Assembly (NCBI GenBank): GCA_017512705.1
Contig: JAFWEX010000150.1
Coordinates: 348,365-412,364, forward strand
Length of the DNA: 64,000 nt
Source: Paenibacillus sp.
GTDB taxonomy: Bacteria; Bacillota; Bacilli; Paenibacillales; Paenibacillaceae
Direction of reading: 5' to 3'
Shown here: in pieces, positions 35,836 through 43,541 of the stretch
Layout of the letters: the number at the start of each line of letters is the position of its first letter
How positions within the stretch are numbered: position 1 is the stretch's first letter
Notes under the pieces: generated by a model
What the model saw: only the letters and a program-made list of their open reading frames with translations
Told to the model about the DNA's origin: nothing
Database searches by the model: none
Made by a program: the position numbers and the translations under genes

Positions 35836-36723
35836 ATGAATCCATCCATTCGTATCGGAACCCTTGTAGGCGGTCACGATGCCGTCCGGGTCATTCCGCA
35901 GATATTACAGCACGGGTTTGAATCCTTTAATCTCACGTTCTGGCAAACGACGGGCAGCCTTGATCTGGCGGAGACTGCCAAACGAGTTCGCGACATTGTT
36001 GACGAACACGGCATCATCATTTCGGCTGTAAGTGTATTCGGTAATCCGCTTACCGGAACGGGGGATAACTCGGACACCTTGGCAAGCTGGGAGCGTGTCA
36101 TTGATCATGCGCAGCTGTTTGGAGCCGATATTGTCTCTGGTTTTACTGGACGATTGACGAATCAGCCGATCGATGAATCGATTCCACGATTCAAGGAAGT
36201 ATTCGGTGAACTCGCAAGGCGGGCGGCAGACCGCGGTGTACGCATTGCTTTTGAAAATTGTGATATGGGTGGGACGTGGCAGACCGGTGACTGGAATATT
36301 GCCCATAACCCGACTGCCTGGGAGATGATGTTCAATGCCGTACCTGATGAGAATGTCGGTCTGGAGTGGGAACCATGCCACCAGATGGTTAGCTTGATTG
36401 ATCCGATTCCTCAGCTGCGTAGATGGGCTCCGAAAGTGTTCCACGTTCATGGCAAAGATGCCACAATCGCATGGGATATTGTCAAAGAACATGGCGTGCA
36501 TGGTCCGAAGGAGTTTGTCTGGCATCGCACACCCGGATTCGGTGACAGTAACTGGGCAGATATCATCACCATTTTGCGTCAGAACGGCTATCAAGGCACC
36601 ATCGACATTGAAGGCTGGCATGATCCGGTATATCGGGACGAACTTGAAATGACCGGGCAAGTCCATGCTCTGAACTATTTAAAACATTGTCGCGGCGGTA
36701 GCTTTGTCCCTAATCCGGTGTAA
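35836..36723 (+). CDS. sugar phosphate isomerase/epimerase family TIM-barrel protein
   Basis: 295 residues of the xylose-isomerase-like/AP-endonuclease-2 barrel. IRIGTLVGGHDAVRVIP start, IAFENCDMGGTW (metal Glu near 140), VGLEWEPCHQ, VFHVHGKD (metal His), and the late TIDIEGWHDP (metal Glu). Such enzymes epimerise or dehydrate sugars and inositols. GGAGTG precedes the ATG at 35836. Followed after 87 bases by an oxidoreductase gene, so the pair probably catabolises one carbohydrate, not identified. Confidence 0.85.
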   Translation: MNPSIRIGTLVGGHDAVRVIPQILQHGFESFNLTFWQTTGSLDLAETAKRVRDIVDEHGIIISAVSVFGNPLTGTGDNSDTLASWERVIDHAQLFGADIVSGFTGRLTNQPIDESIPRFKEVFGELARRAADRGVRIAFENCDMGGTWQTGDWNIAHNPTAWEMMFNAVPDENVGLEWEPCHQMVSLIDPIPQLRRWAPKVFHVHGKDATIAWDIVKEHGVHGPKEFVWHRTPGFGDSNWADIITILRQNGYQGTIDIEGWHDPVYRDELEMTGQVHALNYLKHCRGGSFVPNPV

Positions 36724-36810
36724 CAACATGAAGACTCAGCTGCTCACGTGTCAAAAAAATCACAGTAACAATCCATGTATCATTACCATCTATGCGAGGG
36801 AGTTGAATAT

Positions 36811-37866
36811 ATGACTGTCACTTATCGGGTGATCATCGCAGGATGCGGGGCCATGGCGAACACATGGGCTGACTATGCGAAGCAGAGACCAGATACCGAG
36901 ATCGTGGGACTCGTTGATCTCTTTGAGGACACAGCAGCCGCCTTCGCCAAGCGACATAACCTGACCTGTCCTACATTCCCCAACATTCGTGATGCCCTTG
37001 CGGCCGTGGATGCCAACATTGTATTTGACGTGACCATCCCGTCAAGTCACTATGAGATTGCGATGACCTCACTACAGGCAGGATGTCACGTCTTTGGAGA
37101 AAAACCTTTGGCAGAATCCTTCTTAGACTGCACGGACATTGTACATACAGCTCGCAGTACAGGACGTATTCAGGCAGTCATGCAGAACCGCAGATTTGAT
37201 CCAAGGATTCGTGCCTATCGACAGCTCATTTCCAGTGGAACCATTGGACAGCCGGGCTATGCAGGGGCAGACTTTTTCCTCGGTCCACATTTCGGCGGCT
37301 TCCGTGACCTTATGGATAGCCCACTGTTGCTGGATATGGCGATTCATACCTTTGATCAGGCGCGTTATATCCTTGGAGCCAATCCAGTGTCAGTCTATTG
37401 CCATGAATTCAATCCTCCAGGGTCGTGGTATAGAGGGAATGCGATGGCATTATGCATCTTCGAAATGTCCGACGGATCTGTGTTCGACTATCGTGGTTCC
37501 TGGTGTGCCGAGGGTGTGCCTACATCCTGGGAAGCAAGCTGGCGCGTAACAGGGGAAAAAGGAACCGCCATCTGGGATGGTCACGACAACATCTATGCTG
37601 AAGTGGTTCATACACTTTCGCTGGAGCCCGACGGCAAGCCATCTTTTCTCCAGCGTGGTGAACGAATTGAAGCCGAGCTGCCCCTAATGGATAAAACAGG
37701 ACATCACGGCTGCCTTGAAGAAATGTTCAATGCCCTTGAAGAAGGACGTCTGCCAGAAACGGATTGCAGTGACAATCAGTTCAGCATGGCTATGGTTCTC
37801 GCCTCTCTCGAAAGCGCACGTACCGGACAAAAAGTACGGATTACCGACTGGTTAAAAGCACCCTAA
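36811..37866 (+). CDS. Gfo/Idh/MocA family oxidoreductase
   Basis: 351 residues, NAD(P)-dependent sugar or inositol dehydrogenase type. Rossmann start VIIAGCGAMANTWADYA, GEKPLAESF with the catalytic-type Lys (EKP), and the C-terminal beta-sheet domain with DMAIHTFDQARYILG (Asp/His of the active site). GAGGGAG lies 8 bases before the ATG at 36811, so the frame from 36775 is not used. Second gene of the AraC-linked pair; ends before a bidirectional terminator. Confidence 0.88.
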   Translation: MTVTYRVIIAGCGAMANTWADYAKQRPDTEIVGLVDLFEDTAAAFAKRHNLTCPTFPNIRDALAAVDANIVFDVTIPSSHYEIAMTSLQAGCHVFGEKPLAESFLDCTDIVHTARSTGRIQAVMQNRRFDPRIRAYRQLISSGTIGQPGYAGADFFLGPHFGGFRDLMDSPLLLDMAIHTFDQARYILGANPVSVYCHEFNPPGSWYRGNAMALCIFEMSDGSVFDYRGSWCAEGVPTSWEASWRVTGEKGTAIWDGHDNIYAEVVHTLSLEPDGKPSFLQRGERIEAELPLMDKTGHHGCLEEMFNALEEGRLPETDCSDNQFSMAMVLASLESARTGQKVRITDWLKAP

Positions 37867-37947
37867 TTCACCGCGATATCAACATCATCGTTCTTGCATT
37901 CACCATATTCACCTTATACAATCGGCAAATAAACGTAATCACTAAAA

Positions 37948-37990
37948 AAAGACTTGAACCATTCATATAAAATGAGTGGTTCAAGTCTTT
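37948..37990. terminator. bidirectional terminator
   Basis: AAAGACTTGAACCA pairs with TGGTTCAAGTCTTT; inner TCAT/ATGA. Serves the oxidoreductase and the convergent anti-sigma gene. Confidence 0.85.
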
Positions 37991-38003
37991 ATCATAATGA
38001 TTA

Positions 38004-39587
38004 TTATTCTTGCCCAACTTTTTCCCACGGAAGGGATGTATAGGAAGGCAGGTCGACAGACCAGTCCACATCAGTAACCACTTTGTTGACTACCTTCCGC
38101 TTTATAGTAATCTCTTTGGCATCAATCGGGTAACCCTTAACGAGCATCTGCATCCCCGTTAGTTCATAAAGGTTACGGTCACCTTCAGTCGTTCCTATAG
38201 CTCCTTCAAAATCCACTTTGTATTCTTTCCCCGTATGATCCAAAGCTACCCAATAATCAGAAGGACCAAGATCATTTGTCGTAATTCCTTCCATATTTAT
38301 CCTTAGTACATCCTCCTTGGTCTCTTCATCTTTTTCATACGTATACTTGGTAAAGCTGATCTCATCTCCGTTATCCTTTAACTCCGCTTTGTTTGTTTTT
38401 CCTCCCTGTTCAAGCTGAACCTTGACCTCTGCTTCTTCCTTTACTGGAACACTGTAACCATCCAGGACAAACTTTAACTTTTTCTTGTCCGGCGGCAGGG
38501 TTTCGAAGTAAGGTATATTTGAAAACCAAAGCGAGTGCTGTTCGCTGTTATACTTTATTCCCTCAACCTTTCTCGCACTATAATTGATTCGATCTCCAAC
38601 ATGTCCAATGGAGCCATCTGTACCTTCTGCCTCGAAGTGATACCACAGTGAGATGTCCCACCACCATCCCGGCTGAAGCTTCGATATCATCTCAGCGTTA
38701 GGTGTAATATCCATATCCAGCCGAATGCCGTTTACGGTACGAATGAACCTGTTCAGATCCAGCTCGAGTCCATCCTTCGTTGTATATTTTGCATCCTGTA
38801 TCGTTTCATAGATTGCGAGTTCCTTACCTCTACGTGTGTCAACCTTGAATTCAAAATTCCAATCCACATCCACTTTTTCTCGACTATAGTCTTCTGTACT
38901 AATCGCGATCTGACTAGTATCACTTTTCACGACAACTGTGTCTGGAATGTCATCATCAAAAAGGAATACGTAATTCGATAGGCCAGACAAATCCCCTATA
39001 GTCCTGCCTCGCTTGGCAATCTTATTTCCCTGAAGATCCGTTACCTTAATACTCTCTTCATCCAATGTAGCCTCTAATGGATCCTGTAGAATCTTCCCGT
39101 CAGGTCCCTTTTCAACGACAGCAATCATCAGCGTTGAACCGTCAAACTGTACTTGTTTTACTTCGAAGCTGTAGCCTTTGTCTTCGACCTTGAGCTTTGG
39201 ATATTGAATCAATCCGAGCGGTTTGGAACGCAAGTAGTCATCATACCAAAACCACTCCGACATTTTTTCCTCATTCTTGAACATCTCGTCCTCCTGTTCC
39301 CAGATCGGAGAGACTATACTCATAACCTGACGTTTGAGCTCAGGCTGACTCCAGATCGTCAGAGAACCACCCAGTATAATGCAAGCCGCAGCTATCGATA
39401 TAATTCCGCGTCTTTTCCGACGGTTCATTCTTTTTCTATGCTCCATGTTAACAGCCACTTCTTCTCCATGCTCCATCTCCACATGTTCAATCTCCTTCAT
39501 CACGTTTTCCGTAAAATTAAAATCAGGCGTTTCTTGAAACAACTTTTTCTCCCACTGCACGTCCTGTTCCGTCGGTTTAGACTTCAT
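38004..39587 (-). CDS. DUF4179-type anti-sigma factor
   Basis: 527 residues. Cytoplasmic N-terminus (about 60 residues, acidic, then a basic MNRRKRRG), one membrane helix (about 61-80), and a large extracytoplasmic beta-rich part with the DUF4179 region next to the membrane and an immunoglobulin-like C-terminal domain. It overlaps the ECF sigma gene by 11 bases, so the two are translationally coupled and it is its presumed membrane anchor and inhibitor. Envelope-stress sensing is inferred. Confidence 0.85.
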   Translation of the reverse strand: MKSKPTEQDVQWEKKLFQETPDFNFTENVMKEIEHVEMEHGEEVAVNMEHRKRMNRRKRRGIISIAAACIILGGSLTIWSQPELKRQVMSIVSPIWEQEDEMFKNEEKMSEWFWYDDYLRSKPLGLIQYPKLKVEDKGYSFEVKQVQFDGSTLMIAVVEKGPDGKILQDPLEATLDEESIKVTDLQGNKIAKRGRTIGDLSGLSNYVFLFDDDIPDTVVVKSDTSQIAISTEDYSREKVDVDWNFEFKVDTRRGKELAIYETIQDAKYTTKDGLELDLNRFIRTVNGIRLDMDITPNAEMISKLQPGWWWDISLWYHFEAEGTDGSIGHVGDRINYSARKVEGIKYNSEQHSLWFSNIPYFETLPPDKKKLKFVLDGYSVPVKEEAEVKVQLEQGGKTNKAELKDNGDEISFTKYTYEKDEETKEDVLRINMEGITTNDLGPSDYWVALDHTGKEYKVDFEGAIGTTEGDRNLYELTGMQMLVKGYPIDAKEITIKRKVVNKVVTDVDWSVDLPSYTSLPWEKVGQE

Positions 39588-40146
39588 AAGACCACTCCCC
39601 TCGCGCCTGCTTCAACTGCTTTTGAAGGCTTTTTTTACCGCGATACAATGCATTTCGAATCTGGGCAGCACTCATGCCGGTAACCTCGCTAATTTCTTCA
39701 TAACTCAGTTCATTGGTATATTTGAGAAGCAGCACCAGTCTGTAGGAATCTGGCAGCTGCTCTAAGTGACGATAGATTTCACGTTTCATTTCTTGCTGTA
39801 ATATTTGTTTCTCCGGCGTCGACTCTTCGATCCCTTGTGTATAAGACTCTTCGTTCACACGGGTTGTTGTTGACTTGACACGCCGCATGTGATCCCTCAT
39901 CATATTCACCGCTATGGTATACACCCAAGCCGAAAAACTGCTGCCTTCTCTTCTTGTCGGCAGATATCTATAGATGCGGATAAACGTATCCTGCGCAAGA
40001 TCCTGTGCATCCGGGTGACTGGCGCCCATTCCGCGCATAATGCCGTAGACTTTATGTTTATATCGATCCACGATCACACTGAACAGCTGCTTGTCCCCGT
40101 CTATAATGCGCTGAATCAGTTCCTCCTCCGGTACCTGTTGTGTCAT
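39577..40146 (-). CDS. ECF-type RNA polymerase sigma factor
   Basis: 189 residues. Region 2 (DAQDLAQDTFIRIYRYL and AWVYTIAVNMMRDHMRR) binds core and the -10; region 4 (LPDSYRLVLLLKYTNELSYEEI then GMSAAQIRNALYRGKKSLQ) recognises the -35. AAGGAGG lies 5 bases before the ATG at 40146. The open frame continues upstream to about 40641, but that part crosses a terminator and the Mug gene and is not coding. First gene of a sigma/anti-sigma operon. Confidence 0.92.
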   Translation of the reverse strand: MTQQVPEEELIQRIIDGDKQLFSVIVDRYKHKVYGIMRGMGASHPDAQDLAQDTFIRIYRYLPTRREGSSFSAWVYTIAVNMMRDHMRRVKSTTTRVNEESYTQGIEESTPEKQILQQEMKREIYRHLEQLPDSYRLVLLLKYTNELSYEEISEVTGMSAAQIRNALYRGKKSLQKQLKQARGEWSYEV

Positions 40147-40230
40147 GTAGTCCTCCTTCTCTACAGCTTCCATGCATGGTTCTGTACTATATAGACGGAA
40201 CCCGCTCTCATAACTTCTCACTTTATTCCA

Positions 40231-40274
40231 AAAAAAAAGAATCCATCCTTCCCAGCACATCGCCGAGCAGGATG
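40231..40274 (-). terminator. terminator after the mug gene
   Basis: CATCCT (complement of 40269-40274) pairs with AGGATG (complement of 40244-40249), followed by nine T on the minus strand; the long loop makes it modest. Confidence 0.5.
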
Positions 40275-40315
40275 AACTCACACATGAAGTGATATGTTGA
40301 AGTACGCTGATGTTC

Positions 40316-40831
40316 TTATTCCCCACCGTTCTTCTCTGCCACAAAATCTGCGAGCTGAGTATAGATGGCCACAATCTCATCCATCGACATGCGCACCAGT
40401 CCACTAGACGAAGGCGCGACGAACTCCTGAATTTCCTTGACGATCGGGTCATCTTGGAATCCCCACTCCACCTTAGAACGTTTGCTGTACTGGGTGTACA
40501 CGCCTTTACCAACGAAACAGGCAATGTCCGGTCGGTACGTCTCCAGTTTTTGACGTAAAATCTTGCGTCCTTCTGCGTACTCCTCCTTGGTAATGTCCTC
40601 CATGCCTTTGGTTGGACGGGCAACGATATTGGTGAACCCATACCCCAGCTTCAGCAGTTCACTATCCTCCGTTGCATCATAAAGACGCGGGGTCAGCCCG
40701 GAACGCTCCAGAATCCGCCAGAAGCGGTTGCCTTTATACGCATAATGATGACCTGTCTCTCCTGAGGTAATGCTAGGATTGAAGCCGATAAATAAAATCG
40801 ATAAGCCCATATCCAGATGATCTGGAATCAT
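40316..40831 (-). CDS. mug: mismatch-specific (G:U/T) DNA glycosylase
   Basis: 171 residues of the uracil-DNA-glycosylase fold, Mug/TDG class. Motif 1 FIGFNPSITSGETGHHYAYK (Asn for water activation), NRFWRILERSGL, and the late motif VAPSSSGLVRM that enters the minor groove. It removes uracil or thymine mispaired with guanine in base-excision repair. Sits alone between the sigma operon and the divergent AEC transporter; start ATG at 40831. Confidence 0.9.
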   Translation of the reverse strand: MIPDHLDMGLSILFIGFNPSITSGETGHHYAYKGNRFWRILERSGLTPRLYDATEDSELLKLGYGFTNIVARPTKGMEDITKEEYAEGRKILRQKLETYRPDIACFVGKGVYTQYSKRSKVEWGFQDDPIVKEIQEFVAPSSSGLVRMSMDEIVAIYTQLADFVAEKNGGE

Positions 40832-40950
40832 GATACAGCACCTCCTGAACTATTTTTATCCAATGCCCTTACAGCTAGGGATAAATGATATAATAATCAA
40901 AGTGTTTTTCGTAAATATCTGAAATTTTCATGAAAAAGGAAGCTGAACCA

Positions 40951-41871
40951 ATGATTGCAGACATCATGTTAGAAGTCGTCCTGCCCGTATTTCTCCTGAT
41001 TGCTGTTGGGTCCTGGATGCAAAAGGTGTTCAAGCTGGACTTGTACACCCTGGCGAAGATTAATTTCTATTGTATTACCCCCGCAGCCGTCTTTATGAGC
41101 ATGTATCATTCAGATATGTCGGGTGACTTACTTGGTACGGTTACACTGTTCTATGCGATCTATGTTTTTATTCTTTATATCATCGGTTCCATTGTGGCAC
41201 GTACATTTCGAATGAACAAAGGGATGAAGGCCGCTTTTAATAACAGTATCATGCTCGACAATGCAGGCAACTACGGTCTGCCGATTAATGCACTGGTGTT
41301 CCGCGGTGACCCGCTTGCCTCTTCTATTCAGGCGCTTGTTATGTCCTTGCAATCTCTGCTCACCTTCACCTATGGTGTATTATCGATCCAAGGGGCTAAG
41401 CTTAAAGGAAACTACCGTGCGGTTATTATTGGGTTTCTAAAAATGCCTGTACCTTATGCGCTATTGCTCGGGTTATTGTTTCATACGTGGAAAGTGCCGC
41501 TGCCTACCTTTTTATCCATGCCGCTAACCTATGCGCAACAAAGTATGGTGGCTGTGGCCTTGTTGACACTGGGAGCCCAGATTGTAAAATATCCGATTCA
41601 TCTGTACCGTCTTGATGTGTATATTAGCACATTTATCCGTTTACTGATTGGGCCAGCCATCGGAATTTCGGTTGTACTGTTGTTAGGGTTACAAGGTATT
41701 GCCGCGCAGGCACTTATTATCGCTTCCGGAATGCCAGCTGGGGTGAATGCTTCGATTTTGGCAGAAGAGTATGACAACGAACCCGATTTTGCAGCCCAAA
41801 CAGTGCTCATCTCTACCTTGCTCAATATCATAACCATTACGGCTCTGATCTCGTATGCAAAAACATTTTGA
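40951..41871 (+). CDS. AEC-family auxin-efflux-type transporter
   Basis: 306-residue membrane protein with ten predicted helices in two five-helix halves. NSIMLDNAGNYGLPIN (near 105) is the family motif in the first half; SGMPAGVNASILAEEYD is its counterpart in the second. Members export organic acids or malonate/malate. The ATG at 40951 has AAGGAAG at 9 bases; the ATG at 40930 lacks a site. Monocistronic with a terminator. Substrate not predictable. Confidence 0.9.
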   Translation: MIADIMLEVVLPVFLLIAVGSWMQKVFKLDLYTLAKINFYCITPAAVFMSMYHSDMSGDLLGTVTLFYAIYVFILYIIGSIVARTFRMNKGMKAAFNNSIMLDNAGNYGLPINALVFRGDPLASSIQALVMSLQSLLTFTYGVLSIQGAKLKGNYRAVIIGFLKMPVPYALLLGLLFHTWKVPLPTFLSMPLTYAQQSMVAVALLTLGAQIVKYPIHLYRLDVYISTFIRLLIGPAIGISVVLLLGLQGIAAQALIIASGMPAGVNASILAEEYDNEPDFAAQTVLISTLLNIITITALISYAKTF

Positions 41872-41912
41872 TATTGAACGGATCGTACAACCCTGCTTAC
41901 AAACTAATATAA

Positions 41913-41950
41913 GCCCACATCCCTAATCAGGGGATTTGTGGGCATTTTTT
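41913..41950 (+). terminator. terminator after the AEC transporter
   Basis: GCCCACA / TGTGGGC with inner CCCT / AGGG, then six T. Confidence 0.85.
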
Positions 41951-42119
41951 ATTCCTTTTCAATCGTCGAGACAGCGCCATAAAATCTATACGTACAGTCT
42001 ACTGAAAAACCAGGAAAACGACATTCTTAAACTACTCCGTAAAACCTGGAGTCAACGTAAGTCACCTTCCAAAAAGCAAATGAAATAACACAGGAAATGT
42101 TTCTACCAAGGTATAAATA
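41951..42119. other. intergenic region, nothing recognised
   Basis: About 170 bases between two terminators of convergent genes; no frame with a ribosome site, no repeat. Confidence 0.5.
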
Positions 42120-42165
42120 AAACCCAAGTCAAGTGCTCATATGAAGAGCACTTGGACTTGGGTTT
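42120..42165. terminator. terminator-like long hairpin
   Basis: AAACCCAAGTC / GACTTGGGTTT with inner AAGTGCTC / GAGCACTT; downstream of the minus-strand gene ending at 42196. T content on that side is moderate. Confidence 0.7.
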
Positions 42166-42195
42166 GTATCTGTTCCTATTTAGTTGACCCTTTTA

Positions 42196-42447
42196 TCACG
42201 ATTCAAACGATGTCCGCTCTGGAAACTTACCACCTTCTCTGAATAAACATCGCACCAATCGCTGAGCGGCTCGATTGAAGTAAAAACTTGGATTCATACC
42301 TTCTACCTGAACAGGCTCCAGTTCCTTCACACTTTCCTTAATTTTGTTCATCTCGATGAGTCCCATCTTCCGCTCATTCGGTCCGAATCGATAAATAACC
42401 TTTTCATCGTCTTCAGTCTGTTTCACGAGTATAATCATTGACGCCAT
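42196..42447 (-). CDS. hypothetical protein, 83 residues
   Basis: Soluble, mixed alpha/beta: a strand-rich start (MASMIILVKQ), YRFGPNERKMGLIEMN, an acidic helix and a basic, Arg/Phe-rich C-terminus (FYFNRAAQRLVRCLFREGGKF). GGAGG lies 8 bases before the ATG at 42447. No family recognised. Confidence 0.7.
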   Translation of the reverse strand: MASMIILVKQTEDDEKVIYRFGPNERKMGLIEMNKIKESVKELEPVQVEGMNPSFYFNRAAQRLVRCLFREGGKFPERTSFES

Positions 42448-42696
42448 ACAGGTTACCTCCTATCCTTACGTAGTGAGATTCCAATGCTTCTTCTTATAAT
42501 TATTACCTAGAATGTACAGATTGGATATAGGCCTATGGTTCATTCGTATGATTCCGAAAACCCATCTTCACGATATGAAAATGAGGTCCTTTAGGCCTCC
42601 ATCCTCATATCTAAAAAACACTATCTGGTTTATATTCAATTCGAGTTTATATGATTAATTTCAACATAAATGTATATTTTACGTTGATATATGAAG

Positions 42697-43251
42697 TTAT
42701 TTGTATTTTTTTGTCACATATTGTCCTGGATCAACCAGCCAAGCATATCGTTCCTTATGCATATATACCTCCTGTGCGTTCACAATGGACGGAATCACAT
42801 CCTCCCCTTTATAAAATACTCTTCCCCCGACTTTCTGAATCGGCACATGATAGGAGATGCGCAAGGCTCTCAGTAGCACTGGCTCCAGTAACATGGCATA
42901 ATAACGGATCTGTTTCATTTCAGCGTAGTGCACTATGGCAGATAACAACTCGGCAATATACTGCCCGCGGAAGGTAGACAAAATAGCTAATTTATCGATC
43001 TCCGCAATGTTTCCCATCTCTTCCTGAATCAGGGGATACTCCAGAAATGGCCCGACTTCATTAATAGAACTTTCTCTGGCGTAAGGTTTGATCTCAATTG
43101 AACCTACATAATATCCTTCCCCCGTAACCACCACATATCGTTCAAGAAAATCCTCAGAAAACTCAAACTCAAACCCCTTTTCATTCCAGACGGTTGTCCA
43201 CACCCCATTGAACATCGCAAATTCCAATTCATTCTCTACACGTTTAAACAT
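42697..43251 (-). CDS. GNAT/LuxI-fold acyltransferase-like protein
   Basis: 184 residues. The order of elements suits the acyltransferase fold shared by GNAT, FeeM-type N-acyl amino acid synthases and LuxI: a strand pair with VVVTGEGYYVGSIEI, EIDKLAILSTFRGQYIAELLSAI (pocket Arg after a strand, then a helix), AMLLEPVLLRALRISYH, and VGGRVFYKGEDVIPSIVN. The last is like the C-terminal end of LuxI/FeeM proteins rather than ordinary GNATs. AAAGGAAG precedes the ATG at 43251. Reaction unknown; a plain N-acetyltransferase is the alternative. Confidence 0.7.
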   Translation of the reverse strand: MFKRVENELEFAMFNGVWTTVWNEKGFEFEFSEDFLERYVVVTGEGYYVGSIEIKPYARESSINEVGPFLEYPLIQEEMGNIAEIDKLAILSTFRGQYIAELLSAIVHYAEMKQIRYYAMLLEPVLLRALRISYHVPIQKVGGRVFYKGEDVIPSIVNAQEVYMHKERYAWLVDPGQYVTKKYK

Positions 43252-43408
43252 ATTCTTCGCTTCCTTTCTGAGTCAGTATGATGGAAAACTCACCATTACT
43301 ATCGGTGCATACAAAGTTGCTATTTATAAAGAAACACCATCCCCAAACTTCTTCAAACAAAGAAAGAAAGCGTTGAACAAACCGTTTGTACCGTAAAAAG
43401 TGAACAAC

Positions 43409-43457
43409 AAAAAAGGAACATAACATGAATGAAAAATCATCCAGTTACATTCCTTTT
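43409..43457. terminator. terminator downstream of the pnkp gene
   Basis: AAAAAGGAA and TTCCTTTTT arms extended to TAAC/GTTA with two mismatches; T-rich on both strands. Confidence 0.65.
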
Positions 43458-43541
43458 TCAGACTTATTTCAGACTCAACTACGATCAGAAAAATGGGCTA
43501 TTCCACTCATCTAACGTTCGCTCCGTGTCTGTATGAGAAGC

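Noticed and set aside
40147-40641. N-terminal extension of the ECF sigma factor frame
   Set aside because: It runs through a terminator and the antisense-frame-shifted mug gene; the ATG at 40146 has an excellent ribosome site and gives the normal sigma length.
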